From Coix lacryma-jobi var. lacryma-jobi (lineage: Eukaryota > Streptophyta > Magnoliopsida > Poales > Poaceae): DNA of 64,000 nucleotides. Shown here one piece after another: positions 52,307-64,000 of the stretch (position 1 is its first letter; the number at the start of each line of letters is the position of its first letter). Made by a program: the position numbers and the translations under genes. The stretch lies in the NCBI GenBank assembly GCA_009763385.1, contig CM019826.1:66525864-66589863 (forward strand). The letters are read 5' to 3'. The notes under the pieces are model-generated. The model saw nothing but the letters and a program-made list of their open reading frames with translations, did no database searches and was not told where the DNA came from.

Positions 52307-55300
52307 TGTAACACCTCTGGTGTTTAACTGTAATTAACTTGACATATCATCATTATCATCTTAAGCATCTTGATCATGATTTCATGTGTGTCATTTTATG
52401 TGAATTACCTCTATTGCAAAAACCCTATTTAGCCCACTTCTCTCTACTAGGGCAAAATGGTAATTTCACCTCTGTGCCTAGCTTTGTGTAATTCTTGTTC
52501 CTTTGGTGTCTTGAAGTGTTGTGTGTTGGCCAAAGTTCAAAAATCAGAATTTGATTTTAAAATCCCTTTGCAAAACCCTGATTTCCAAATCCTGGATTTT
52601 ATCCCTCTTGTTGTGATTCAAAAATTATTCAAAATTTGGGATTGGTCCAAAAAGCAAAGTTGTAGATCTGTCAAAGAGAAACAACTTTGGTATTTACAAA
52701 TTTTCAAGTTGCAGTACAAAGTTTTGAGTTATTTCAAATTCAATCAAACTCCAGTTTTTGTCCCCTTTTCAGTTTTCAAAATGAGTTCAAAAACTAATGA
52801 GTTTCTGGAAAAGTGTATAATAGCAAAGTTGTAGGTTTTGATAAAAGGAACAACTTTCATGTTTACAGATTTTCAAATTTCAGTTTGAAATCCAGAGTAA
52901 TTTTGATTTGAATCAAGTTGAAAAAGTGTCCCCTTTACTGTTTTCAAATGTTGTTCAAAAAACTATTTGGAATTTGAAAATGTTCATATTGACAAAGTTG
53001 TAGATCTCGTTTTTTCTGAACAACTTTGGTGTTTTGAGTTTTTGTTGCCCAGTTCAAATTTGGAAGTAATTTGCAAATTTCTGAAACTGCTCAAAGTCAA
53101 ACCCTAGCCTAGTCTACTGTTTCTCTCTCCGGGGGGGGGGGCCCGGCCATGGCCAGCCGCCGGCGTCGCGTGCCGCACGCCTGGCTGCTCCCCACGCGCC
53201 TTCAACCTGTCGCCGATGTCCCCGGTTCCCTCCGCGCCCGCACGCGAGCGCTGACCTTCTTCCCGGCCCCTACCGCCCGCAGTTCGTCGCCGCCACGCGT
53301 TCGCCGCCGGTGAGCCGTGCGCCCCGACCTGCGCAACAAAACCGCTGACCCTCGGCCTCGCAATCGATTGCGCGTGCCTCGGCCGAACTCGTCCACATTC
53401 TCCGAGCACTCTACCGGCCGCTAGCCGTGGCTATATAAAGCCCGCCGGAGCCCGAGCTCACTCACTCACCTCCGCCGTGGCCAGTCCACTACAGAGCTCC
53501 CGCCGCTCAACCAACTAGCTCAACAGCTCCGCCTTGATCCCGTGCAGCTTCCCCACTCCTCAATTTGGTCTCTACCGTCCCTGTTTGCCCGGCGTAACTC
53601 GCCGTTCCCATCTCCGGCGAGAAGCCCGTCGAGGTCGGGATTGTGAAATACTCCCTCTCCGGCCTTGATCATCTCCCTCCGACCCCCGCATCACCTTCCT
53701 TACCCCTTTGCGCCTCTGACTGACCCCTTGCGGTCACTTGTGTCGCGCAGGATCGCCGAGTCGACGATCGCCGCCGTGAGCTTCCGCCGGTCACCGTCGA
53801 CCACCTCCCTCCGTTCATCCCCTTCCCTCGCCGAGCCGCTTAATCGACTCACGGTGAGCTCCTGATGCCTCCCTCCTCGGTTTCGCCACGGAGTGCCCGC
53901 AGTGGCCGGCGCAGCAGCGCCGCCGCCGTCGGCCGGGCCGGCGAGCGAGGAAGAAGAACAGTGCTCTTTTTCTATTTTCTCATACATGTGAATAGTGTTC
54001 AGATTTCATTTTTGTGTGATTTTCTGTGTTGATCCATAAATTCTGAAAATTTTGTGGTAGACTCTTTATGCTCTGAAGTATTTTATAAAAATATAAAACT
54101 TGACTTTCCTGCAAAAATTTGAAAATGAAAAATTCCCCTTTAATTGAAAAATGAAGGCTTGGTATTTTTAGAGAGTGTTCTGTAGCTCCAAAAATCTTGA
54201 GATTAATTTTGCAAGCTAGTTGTGTCATGATGAGTCTCTGGTAAAATTTTGAAGTCATTTGAACAAGTTGATTTTTGAGCTTTATTTTAATTAAGGAATA
54301 GTGCCTTTTGTTAATTAAATGTCTAGATTTAATTGAGCACCTTAATGACCTCCAAAAATTATGAAATTTGTTTTGCCATATACTTGTACCCTAATGAACT
54401 TGTGTGATTAATTTGGTAATTTTTGGAGCACCTTCATAAAATGACCTTTTAAATAATTAAGAAAAATAGAAAAGGTGATTAGGGTTAGCGTTGAATGCCC
54501 TGTGATGTGACTTTTGGGATTGCTTGATGTTCATAGACCCCTACCCTTTGGTCTATGATGTTTGTGATGCTATGTTTGGTTGATGCTTAGGATAGTTATG
54601 ATAAAGTCTAGTTTAATCAATTGGCTTAAGGAAGAAATGGTTACCTTTTATGCTCAACCTAGATTTCGATTATGCCTTGCCTAAGAGTAATCTTGAATCT
54701 GTGGTATGTCATGCACCTTAAGTCCATGTCATCATTCTCATGAGCATTCATCATTGCATCCGTATAGTTGACGAAGAAGGCCCTGAAGTCGAGGTAGCCA
54801 CCGAAGGATCTGTCCCGAGGCAACCCCGAGCTCCGACACTTATACCTACCCGAGTCTGCTCTTTTTGCCGTCCAAGGCAAGCCCCGGTGCATTTAACCCT
54901 ACCTTGCTTTTATAAATGCTTTCCTTAAATGTTTTGAGTTAAATTATTGCATTAGGTTGATAGGAGTTGAGTGAAATCCTATCTGATGCATTATCTACCT
55001 TGACCAATGATACACCTGATACCTGTTTTTCAAAAACTTTTGCAAAATGCTTAGCAATGCTATATGATAGATTTGCAATAAAAATGCCAATTTCAAAAGT
55101 GTGATCACTTTAAGAATATTTATGGGAATTTCTGGTTTTACTCCCACTATTGGCTAAGTATCTGATCCGTACCTAGTCAATGGGAAGGAGAGGTTGTCCT
55201 TGCGTACGGTGCCGTCATGTTGTAGTCCGGGACTCAACAGTTGACACCGACCGGGACAGGGTTGAAAAACTGACAGGACCTGTACTCTTGGGTTAGAGTC

Positions 55301-56348
55301 CCGAGGTGCTTGTCGCTGGCTGGAAAATTTAGGGACCACCTGTATGGGGGCCTGCTGACTAAGACTTGCAACTATTCACATACTACGGAAAGCTTCGGCT
55401 CCGAGGAATCCTTTATTGGACCGACAACCGCGCACTGGGAGTGGAGAGATGGCGGAAGTAGCATGTACCCACGTGGGTTAGAGTCCCGGATTGGAGTGGT
55501 GTACTGTACTTCCGGGTGGCGTAGGACCGGGCCCAATCTTGGAGGAATCGTGGTAGACGAGTTGGCATATGCAAGCTTGGGTGCTACATATGCAGTGTGG
55601 ATAGGGACCCTCAGCTGAGTATTATTTATCCGGATTAACGCTGCTCCTCGGTTATGGAGACTTAGTCACTGACTGTCAACAGGGAGTGGTTCTCAACTAG
55701 GTCTGTTTTGGAAAGTAAAATGAATCAAGGATTATGTTGGAACAAGGAATACCGAATCTTTCAAAATAAAAATAAGGTTTACCAAAAATGCTTTTCTGCA
55801 AAATACTTGAACTTGCTTAAGCCTTACCTTGACTACCCTAAGCCTGCATTCCTGAGTCTTCTCCCTTTTCTTTAGTCGGGTAAGTCTTGTTGAGTACCTT
55901 TGTACTCAGGGTTCTTTTACCCATGTTGCAGGTATGGCAGATTCCTCAGTATGCCTTGGACCCTGCTGTGTGACTGTTGTTCAGGAAGAGGCCGATGAGG
56001 CCGATGAGTGATTATTCACCCTCGGGCGGTGGGTGATGTATCTTTATCTTTAGTTGTTGTCATGCTACCCTGCCAACTCTATCTATTGAACTATGGTCTG
56101 TAATAACTTCACTTTAATGTTATGTTGAACCCTGGTTTGTAAAACTATTGTTATCTAAGTCTTCCGCTATTTACTCCGATGTTATTTGTCAAAATGTTCA
56201 AGAGATTGTAACTGAATTGTGATCCTGCGGACATCGGGCACTGATGTAGCCCAGTGGCGAACCCGGTCTTAATCTCTTGGCTGTACGGATCGACTGTCAG
56301 TGGTTGACAGTGATCAGTGGGCCATGGGATTAGGGCCGTTACGTCACA
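52307..56348 (+). repeat. 3' LTR of Gypsy C
   Basis: 4042 bp, collinear with 42537-46613. Differences are mainly single-base gaps plus a few short deletions in the GC-rich zone (for example near 53880). TATATAAAG at 53432; hairpin at 55891-55908. Confidence 0.95.
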
Positions 56349-56353
56349 GTACA
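56349..56353. repeat. Target site duplication GTACA (right) of Gypsy C
   Basis: Matches 42532-42536. Confidence 0.95.
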
Positions 56354-57430
56354 TTTCTTGGCTCTAATCTTTAGCCTCTTTGACCTATCTCTATAGTCTT
56401 AATGCCCTGAATATATGTTGCTTCTCCTAAACTCCTTTGGAAAAGAAAAACTGTATTCAATGAAGTCTTTACGGTTTGCAACATCGGAATGTCATTCCCA
56501 ATCAACAGTGGGTATCTACATACAAGATTAGAAACACAACAGCGCCTCCACCACTTCTTCTTGTAAAACAAGGTTCTTCTTCATTTGACGGAAGCCAAAC
56601 CCTTTGACCACCTCACAAAGAGAATATTCCAACTATCGAGATGCTGCTTTAATCCATAAATTATTCTAAGCTTGCATATTTTCAGCATTGCTAGGATCAA
56701 CAAACCCTTCGGGCTGTATCATATACCGTCCTTTTCCAAATTTCCATTTAGATTTAGAAAGGCTGTTTTAACATCCATGTGCCATATCTCATAGTCATAT
56801 AGGCAGCAATTTATAGAATGATCCGGATAGATTAAGCATCGCTACGGCGAGAAAAGTCTCGTTGTAGTCAACTCCTTGAACTTGTCGGAAAACCTTTGCG
56901 ACAAGTCGAGCTTTATAAACTTGGACGTTTCCATCATATCCCTTTTCTTTTATAGATCCATTTGCGCTCTATGGGTCTTACCCCATCAGGCGGGTCAAAA
57001 GTTCCAACTTGATTAGCTCCCATGGAATCTATCTCGGATCTCATGGCACTATGCCATTTTCGGAATCTGGGTCATCATTGCCTCGGCATAAGTCGCAGGT
57101 TCATCATCGTCTAACAATAACATGTCCCCAGCAACTCACGGATTCTTGCCGACCTTCGTGGTGAGGCGGGGTGTCTTTGCCACAGGTAGCTCAACTTGTT
57201 CTGCTACATTAGCATCACTCGTGGAGTCCATCCCTGTTGGCTCATCCTGAACTTCTTCAAGATACACCTTCTGCCCTCTCTTGTCTCTTGAGAAACTCTT
57301 TCTCTAAGAAAACACCGTTTCGAGCAACAAACACTTTGCCCTCTGAGCGGTTGTAGAAGTAATACCCTAAAGTTTCCTTTGGGTATCACACGAAAAAGCA
57401 CTTGTCCGACTTGGGTTAGTTTCTCTGATA
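56354..57430 (-). pseudogene. Reverse transcriptase (main part) of Copia2, heavily broken
   Basis: Lies directly beyond the Gypsy C insertion and completes the RT whose end is at 42531. Short frames on the minus strand match copia RT and the linker after integrase, but stops and shifts are frequent and no frame exceeds about 70 residues. Identification rests on collinearity and on short family-like stretches read in all three minus frames. Confidence 0.6.
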
Positions 57431-57800
57431 TAAGTCGTTTGACATAAACTTCACAACCCCCAAATCTTTAGAAAAGACAAACTGGGACTCTTACCAGTCC
57501 ACATCTCATATGGTGTCTTAACTACGGACTTAGATGGTACCCTATTTAATGTGAAAGCGGCTGTTTCTAGAGCGTATCCCCAAAATGATAAAGGAAGCTC
57601 CGACTGGCTCATCATAGACTGAACCATGTCTAACAAAGTCTGATTATGTCGCTCAGACACGCCGTTTCGCTGAGGCGGGAGGTGGTACGCGTAAGCTGGT
57701 AACAATCCACAACTCTTAAGATGATTGCTAAACTCGTGGCTCAAATATTCACCTCCACGATCATATCGCAAGGCCTTAATTTTCTTGCCACGTTGATTCT
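57431..57800 (-). pseudogene. Integrase C-terminal part of Copia2
   Basis: Open segment 57771-57451 with YDRGGEYLSHEF (second catalytic Asp region), NGVSERHNQTLLDMVQSMM (catalytic Glu), FWGYALETAAFTLNRVPSK and TPYEMWTGKSPS. A frame change near 57800 separates it from the upstream half. Confidence 0.85.
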
Positions 57801-59482
57801 CTACCTCATTCTGAATTCTTTGAACTTTTCAAATATTTCAGACTTATGCTTCATCAGATAGACATAGCCATATCTGCTAAAATCATCAGTGAAGGTTATG
57901 AAGTATTGAAAACCGCCTCTAGCTGTCGTACTCATTGGTCCACATACATCAGTATGTACAAGTTCCAACAAGTCAGTCGCCCTCTCAGGAAAACCTGTGA
58001 AAGGCGACTTGGTCATTTTGCCCAGCAAACAAGCCTCACATGTTTCGTATGATTCAAAATCAAACGAAGTTAGAAACCCATCAGCATGAAGCTTCTTCAT
58101 GCGATTCTCACTTATATGACCCAAACGACAATGGCACACATAGGTAGGACTTAACTCATTAAGTCGAGGCCTTTTAGTACTAATATTACAGATAGACATA
58201 GGTGCATCATCAAGATTTAAAATAAACCACCCATTCACAATGGATGCAAAAGCCACAAACATATCATTCTTAGAGATTACACAACCATTGTCTTTACTCG
58301 CAAATGAATAGCCATCTTTCATCAAACATGAAGGTGACACAATGTTTTGACTTAAACTTAGAACAAAATAACAATTATTTAACTCCAAAATAAATCCTGA
58401 TGGGAGGTGGAGTTGCATCGTCCCGACGTTCAACGCAGCAACTTTTGCATTATTGCCCACGCGGAAATCAACCTCCCCTTTTCCAATGCTTCTACCTCTT
58501 ATCATTCCCTGCATTGTATTGCAAATATGAGCAACCGAGCCGGTATCAAATACCCAAGAATTAATATAAGAGTTAGCGAGGAAAATATCTGTAATATAAA
58601 CAACAAGTGTATGAGCAGCGGGAGTACCTTTACCACCGCCATCCTTCATCAAGGATGCTAAGTACACCTTGCAGTTTCTTTTGCAGTGACCTTTCCCCTT
58701 ACAGTGGAAGCACTCAGAATCAACAGTTAGTCCAGCAGCGTCAGGAGCAGGAGGGTTTGGCTTAGAGATCACATCTTTGGCCTTGCCCTTGCCCTTCCTA
58801 TTCTTCCAAAAGTTGCCCTTCCTTTTAAAGTTAGGCTTATTTTGGATCGCCATCACATGGTTGCTGCCAGCACCTTTCTTGATGTCTGCCTCTGCTGTCT
58901 TAAGCATGCCACATAGCTCATTCAAGCCCCTCTCCGCACCATGCATATGGTAGTTCGAGATGAAGTTCCCATAGCTAGGTGGGAGAGAAGAGAAAATGAA
59001 ATCAGTAGCTAGTTCTGGACCAATTGGGAAGCCTAGCTTCTCCAACCTCTGAGTGTAACCAACCATCTTGATCACATGTGGTCAACTGTTGCACCCTCTG
59101 CTAACTTAGTCTCAGCAAGAGACTTAGAAACATTGAACCTTTCAGTTCTAGCCTGAGTCTGGAACATCTCATCTAGCGCTACGATCATCATAGGCCTGTA
59201 TGGTTATTATCAAACCGCATCTGCAGATCTGGTTCCATGCTAGCAAGCATCAGGCATCCCACTTCAGGATCAGCATCACATGCTTTCTTGTAAGCAGTTT
59301 TCTCAGTAGCAGGTGCATTATCAGCAGGTTCCTCTGGTAGTGGGGGTGTCTAGAATATCTTCTTTTTTCTCAGCCCTGAGAACAATTCTCAGGTTGCGGA
59401 TCCAATCCGCATAGTTTGTTCCATTCAATTTATCTTTCTCAAGGATTGAACGTAAAGTAAATGGTGGATTGCTAGGTGCCAT
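57801..59482 (-). pseudogene. Gag, protease and first half of integrase of Copia2
   Basis: Gag start ATG 59482-59480; its first 130 codons are broken (frame changes about 59080-59350). The open segment 59075-57801 holds the gag core (FIFSSLPPSYGNF, ELCGMLKTAE), zinc knuckle CFHCKGKGHCKRNC (near 58700), protease WVFDTGSVAHICN (Asp-Thr-Gly, near 58550), the HHCC-type integrase finger (CRLGHISENRM, then CEACLLGKM), and the first catalytic Asp (HTDVCGPM) with FTDDFSRYGYVY. Confidence 0.88.
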
Positions 59483-59680
59483 TGATCTACAACAAAAGTA
59501 AATGCAAAATACTAAGACAATGTATCCAAGACAGAGTAAATGATATTAAATCATTAATAAAATTTACTCCCACTAAGATCAATATCCCTCTATTGAACTT
59601 TAGTGATTCAAGACCCAAACTAACAAGTCTACTAGTGAGCTTTAGCATCGCCGCTAGTGGACATGGTAGATCGGTAAGCA
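59483..59680. other. Copia2 leader, part 1
   Basis: AT-rich untranslated region immediately upstream of gag; ends at the CACTA3 insertion with GCA. Confidence 0.55.
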
Positions 59681-59880
59681 CACTACAAGAAATCTGGGCT
59701 TTTGTGACGATTTGCAGATGACAAAGCACATATTTGTCATTAACGAAGACTGTTTATGACGATTGTTCACAGGATGACAGTTGTCTATGACCAAACTGTG
59801 TCTTTGTCATAAACATTGTCACTGTGTACTCTGTCTGTGCTCTATGACGATAGATCGATGACACTTATTGATCGTCATAA

Positions 59881-60500
59881 AATATAAAACTATTATAATT
59901 TATTTTTAAAAAATCTTACTATCCTACATGGATTCTAGGTACAAATCATGTGTCCTAGACTCTTGTTGTCCACGTTACCTTTTTATGTATTTTGGAATGG
60001 AATGAGAAAATGCTATTATAATTTCTTAAAAAAAATTATTATCTTGTGTGGCCTTCTTATCTCGTTTTGGAATTGAATAAAAATATATCATTATAATTTT
60101 TTTAAAAAAATCTTATTATCTCATGTGGCTCCTAGGCACAAATCATGTGTCCTACGTCTTGCTGTCCATGATCACCTCTTTTTCTCATTTTGCAATTGAA
60201 TGAAAAAAATTTCATACATAAAAACGTTAAAAATTTGGACATTTGGGGAACGACCTGCACCACACACACAGCTCACAGTTCCAAACTAATTGAGCTAACC
60301 ACTTTTGACAACTTAGAGTGTAGATTAAAGTGATAAAAAGTTTTTAAAAAAACAATGGCAACTGAAGCTTCGAAATTGTGACTTCGAGAGTGTCCGATTT
60401 CCTTAAGTGCTGTGGAGTCTGCATAAAAGATAAAAAACATCCAAACTATGGGCCGCATATATGGGTCACACGAAAGGATAGAAGAGAAATTTGGTTTTAA

Positions 60501-60541
<41 letters not shown>

Positions 60542-60719
60542 TAGATATAGATATTTTTGGACACCCTGAACAAGATTTCAAGTTCTATGAAAAATGGAAA
60601 TAAAATACGGAAGGGTTCCTTTGTTGAAGCCGGCCTGTTAATATTGCGGCCTACCTCGGCCCAATCAACAACAACCATTTGATCCTTGATCGGACAGCCA
60701 AGATCTTTCAGAGGATCGT
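59881..60719. other. AT-rich left interior of CACTA3
   Basis: Two imperfect copies of a TTTTTAAAAAAATCTTA(C/T)TATC...ACAAATCATGTGTCCTA segment (about 59900 and 60090). Otherwise nothing recognisable; no ORF. Confidence 0.5.
60500..60539. repeat. (ATT)n microsatellite
   Basis: About thirteen uninterrupted ATT units inside CACTA3. Confidence 0.95.
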
Positions 60720-62250
60720 ATAAGAAACAACCCAAACCCTAATCTCTACAGTTTATCCTCATTCTCGTTCCTCTCCTTGCCGCAGATCTCACTCCAACCT
60801 GGCCGTTGTCGCACGCACTCCTAGAGGCGGACTAGCGCCCTCGTCGTGTCAGCAGGAGGAGGCGCATCCGGTGCCGCAGTCGCCCAACGCGGCGGTCGCC
60901 GAGGAGACCGGATCCGGCCCCTGCCCGCCCCATCGTTTTCGCCTTCACTGAGATCTGCAACGAGCGCGTGTTGTCCGGTGAGCAGGCCAAATCATTCTCT
61001 CTCTCTCCTCCTCTCTCCCTCTCATGGTAGGATGGCGGTGGCGTTAACTGTCCTTGGTGCCGGCAGTTCGGTCCGAGCTCCGTAGCACCAATGGGAGAGC
61101 AGCTGTTATGGTGGCCAGCGAATGCTGGGCTACACGAAGCAGTGAGGCGTTGTGGTGGATGCTCAAGCTCGGGAGTTGCGTGAGGCGACATGGACGACAG
61201 GCACCATGGCAGATGGCGGCCGAGCTCGCCTAGCCATCCCCGTAGAAGATGAAGGCTCGGGATTGCATCATATGTCGCAAGACCCTACATACCTCTTTTT
61301 CTTCTTATCGTAATAGAGTTTCTGATATGCTATGTGTTGGGTCTGACAGGGAGCAAGTTATTATATGCACTCGATTTCACTCTGTAATCTAGATCTTTTT
61401 TTCTATTGGAGTTTGACATTTGTGTACCTCTACTCCACGTTGCCTAGGTTGCTGGACATTTGTGCAGGATTGGCTACAAAATCATCACATATGCAGAGAA
61501 GGGGTTCATTACTGTAGTTATGGAGGGAAACTGAACCATTTGGAGCATGTCCTTTGGGTTCTTGATTTGCCTAGTGCCCACTAATTAAACCTGTGCTTTC
61601 AGTTTCAACGTTCTGTCGGTGCTTGTTCTATTTCTTTGCTGCCTCCAGTTCAGTCCTAGTTTCTGTGTTTGCATCAACAGAAGTTGCTTCACAATCAGCA
61701 GACAGCAGGTCATCCAATTGCAAGTCGTTGGTGCATCAGCATAGTGAGTACACTATTCAGTAATTACCTAATCATTGAACTATGTTAAGTGTTATATCTA
61801 TAACTTAGATGTGAGTATAATTTCATAATAGAGAACATTTTATAATACTTTAAATGGCCATTACATATAAATTTGAAGTTCTTGTACGTTCTTTGCTTAT
61901 GAGTCCTTTTCCAGGGTTGATACCGTTACCTACATATAAACCAGCCATTCTTTTTGTTGGTTTTTACATTTGCATAGTACATTATTTTCTGAATCAGTAG
62001 TATGTTTTCATTAGCTTCAAGAGACGTCTTCGGTGTGACATGACATGAGTTTAATGCCGGCAAATGAAAAGTGTGATTCTTTTAGTTAGCATTTGCATAG
62101 TACATTTTTCCTGGATCAGTATTCAGTATAGTGTCTTCATTGTATTGTTTTTTTCAGATAATATTTGGATAGGGTCATTGGCGTTGGTTGCTGGTTGGCT
62201 GCTGGGTACTGGCTGGAACATGTTTGGTTCAGGAATTTGGCGCTGACTGC
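60720..62250 (+). pseudogene. Gene-like segment inside CACTA3, possibly captured from the host
   Basis: AAACCCTAAT (telo-box-like, 60734) and a pyrimidine-rich leader are followed by a GC/CpG-rich block (60770-61200), then AT-rich, intron- and 3' UTR-like sequence to about 62250. This profile resembles the 5' part of a plant gene rather than transposon sequence. No frame over about 80 codons is credible and I cannot identify the donor gene. Inference only. Confidence 0.3.
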
Positions 62251-62765
62251 TGTAACTCTGGATCGGATTCATATTTTTGTTGTGCTTTTTTGTATGTAAA
62301 ATATGACTCGAACATGTATGTATTTTAGAACATGTGCTTTTGTATACTCTCGAATATTATTTATGGCTAGAATATATTGTACTATAAAATTATGCAATTG
62401 ATTTTGAGATTTATGATCTGCCATTATTTTCTTAAATAAGCTGGTCTACAATATTAGCCTCGAATGGAGTGTTGTGCTGTATTTAAAAAAGAAACACTTG
62501 TTGTTGGGCCAAATAATATTTGAGCCAATTGAGCTGATTGTAATCAAAAATGAAAAAGAAGAAACTTATGCCGAATGTGAGTTGCCATGTGGCACTATTC
62601 TGTTTAATATATTGTGACGAATTTAGTCTGTCACTATATCAATGACAGAGAATTATTGTCACTTTGTTAAGGACAATCTCGTCTAGTGGTCACAGAAGGT
62701 GTTTAGTGACCCACCTTCTGTGACGACAGCGAGATCGTCACTACAGGCAGTGACAGGAAACAGGC

Positions 62766-62908
62766 TCTAATCGTCATATTCTGATTGTCACAGAAGCCCA
62801 GGTTCCTTGTAGTGGCAACTCTTTGCTAATCATATGTGTCTAATCGTCATATTCTGATTGTCACAGAAGCCCAGGTTCCTTGTAGTGGCAACTCTTTGCT
62901 AATCATAT
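62766..62908. repeat. 70-bp direct duplication spanning the CACTA3 right end
   Basis: 62766-62835 and 62839-62908 are copies. Each contains the last 49 bp of CACTA3 and 21 bp of the flank, so a second CCTTGTAGTG terminus ends at 62887. Confidence 0.9.
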
Positions 62909-64000
62909 CACATATGACTCTGGTTGTTGGCCAGCATCGCTATGTGTGCTCAACTCCTTATGCTTCAAGGTCCCTAACCGTTAGGATGACCTTGTTCAAG
63001 CAACCAACCCTTCTGCAGTAAGTATCCGATACGAACCTGCCTGGTCAAGGAAAATCAGTGACACCCTAATTTTATAGGCGCGCCACCGATTGTACAAGAC
63101 ATGTGACAGTGCAAGGTTTGGGGAAGCATATGACTTGAAAATTACTGAGGGATTGTTCTACACTTTCACTACCGCATGTAGACAATAAACATGAATCATA
63201 CGTGAGAGTAGAACATAATGAGAGAATAGCATCAACACAGAGATGACTTGGTATAGCCCAGTGTTCCTTTGGAGATCTCCATCTCTGCCAATCTGTTCAC
63301 CATGATGATCTCCATCTACATGGTACATGCAAGTCATCCTCCAGCGATGAATCCACCGAGACTAGCTACAACTAGCGTAATTAATAAAGTAATTACATAG
63401 TCGCGTTTAGGATCGTCATAATTTTGGCACGCAGGCCATTACATCAAATGGACAATATATATGTGGCTCCAGCCATATTGTCATAATAATCACGACATGC
63501 AAGTCATGAAAATAAATACATACATGCAAACATACACATAAGGGCTATACCGGTCATCAATCCCTGCAAAAACAGACTTAAACGTTCCTGACGTCTAATC
63601 TTGAATCGCAGAAAACATAATTTTTCCATCCTTTTTTCGCAAATCTAAATTCGACGAAACCGGCTAAAGCGGGCAAAAATTGGATGTAAAATTTTCTGTA
63701 GATTGATTTTCGTTTAAAGATCGTCTCAATTCGAGGTCGTATGCAAAAGTTACGTCGTTTTATCGAACAACGCTCTTTTGCAGATGCCGCGGTACATCTC
63801 ATCCACCCGACTCTCGACCTAGATTCGATTCGATCAATCTGATTGATCTCCATACTTCCATGATTGGATTTACACGTATCACTTTACTCCGATGGCGGAA
63901 TTCCGACCGGTAGGAGTGGATCATTACATGACCAATACGGCAAGATCACGAACCAAGATCAGACACTGATCTACAACTGTGCATATCTCTATATGCACAC
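62909..64000. other. Copia2 leader, part 2, to window end
   Basis: Untranslated leader of Copia2 continuing right of CACTA3. No ORF of note on either strand (a 91-codon minus frame near 63578-63853 has no recognisable content). No PBS (TGGTATCAGAGC-like) is seen, so the 5' LTR lies further right. Confidence 0.5.

Larger units (their letters stand above)
42537..56348 (+). mobile_element. Gypsy C: structurally complete Ty3/gypsy chromovirus, Tekay/Del type
   Basis: 13.8 kb, LTRs of 4077 and 4042 bp (TGTAACACC...GTCACA), TSD GTACA, Met-tRNA-type PBS, polypurine tract AAGGGGGGGGC. Order: ORF0, gag, protease, RT, RNase H, integrase, chromodomain. Long LTRs and a C-terminal chromodomain point to the Tekay/Del lineage. 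About nine frameshifts split pol, nearly all explained by loss of one base (for example shortened T and C runs near 51855-51875), so the real element may be less damaged than the sequence suggests. Confidence 0.93.
59681..62814. mobile_element. CACTA3: small non-autonomous CACTA element
   Basis: Terminal inverted repeats of about 28 bp: left CACTACAAGAAATCTGGGCT, right (reverse complement) CACTACAAGGAACCTGGGCT, 24 of 28 matching. TSD GCA at 59678-59680 and 62815-62817. TGACGA/TCGTCA and TGACA repeats lie inside both ends (59700-59880 and 62610-62790). No transposase. The interior (60720-62250) looks like captured host sequence. Inserted in the leader of Copia2. Confidence 0.9.
40465..64000 (-). 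mobile_element. Copia2: Ty1/copia element, Angela/BARE-like, split by Gypsy C and CACTA3
   Basis: Minus-strand element: long leader (right), gag, protease, integrase, RT, RNase H, polypurine tract, 3' LTR (left). The LTR starts TGTTGGAAATATTCCCTAG on the minus strand, as in BARE/Angela elements. Gypsy C sits in the RT (42537-56348) and CACTA3 in the untranslated leader (59681-62814). The 5' LTR and PBS are not seen and should lie right of base 64000. Confidence 0.85.

Noticed and set aside
63578..63853. 91-codon minus-strand frame near the window end
   Set aside because: No domain, lies in the untranslated leader of Copia2, and has no support for translation.

Overview
This window looks like nuclear DNA from a grass (Poaceae, probably a panicoid). 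I see no intact host gene, rRNA, tRNA, operon or CRISPR array. It is a stack of nested transposable elements, and the families (Tat, Tekay, SIRE and Angela-like LTR elements; CACTA elements with a second gene carrying a C48 protease domain) are typical of large grass genomes. The assignment is from recognised protein families and LTR/TIR signatures; the species cannot be named from the sequence alone.

Layout. (1) 1-20556: a Ty3/gypsy Tat-lineage element (A, minus strand; its 3' LTR lies left of the window), decayed by many nonsense mutations and split by CACTA1 (3451-15152, TSD TAC). CACTA1 holds a broken TNP2 transposase gene, a 508-bp tandem repeat, an unusual internal block of terminal-type repeats, and a broken second gene with DUF8039-like and C48-like parts. 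(2) 20557-22079: the right end of another CACTA element (CACTA4), into which element A appears to have inserted. (3) 22083-35596: a second gypsy element (B, plus strand; gag and protease), split at its gag zinc knuckle by a complete SIRE-type Copia element (Copia1, 23383-34928, minus strand, ~1.95 kb LTRs, TSD ACGTT). (4) 35597-35771: the start of a further Tat-like LTR (D), cut by CACTA2 (from 35772, minus strand), whose 3' half carries another C48 gene. (5) 40465-64000: an Angela/BARE-like Copia element (Copia2, minus strand; its 5' LTR lies right of the window), split by a structurally complete Tekay-type chromovirus (Gypsy C, 42537-56348, ~4.05 kb LTRs, TSD GTACA) and by a small CACTA element (CACTA3, 59681-62814, TSD GCA).

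Biology. The most unusual object is the extra gene (ORF0) upstream of gag in Gypsy C. Its N-terminus copies the histone H3 tail: 15 of H3 residues 1-21 are identical with one gap, including K4 and the whole TARKSTG block around K9. A coiled coil and a strongly acidic tail follow. The same element ends its polymerase with a chromodomain, the class of module that reads H3 tails, so the element may carry both a histone mimic and a reader. Two further points stand out: an array of six U3 palindromes with compensating stem changes in Copia1, and a duplicated 3' end in CACTA3.

Caveat. Many reading frames are broken by single-base losses, often in homopolymers, and the paired LTRs differ by the same kind of gap. 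Part of the apparent frameshifting may be uncorrected long-read error, whereas the nonsense substitutions in element A look like real decay.
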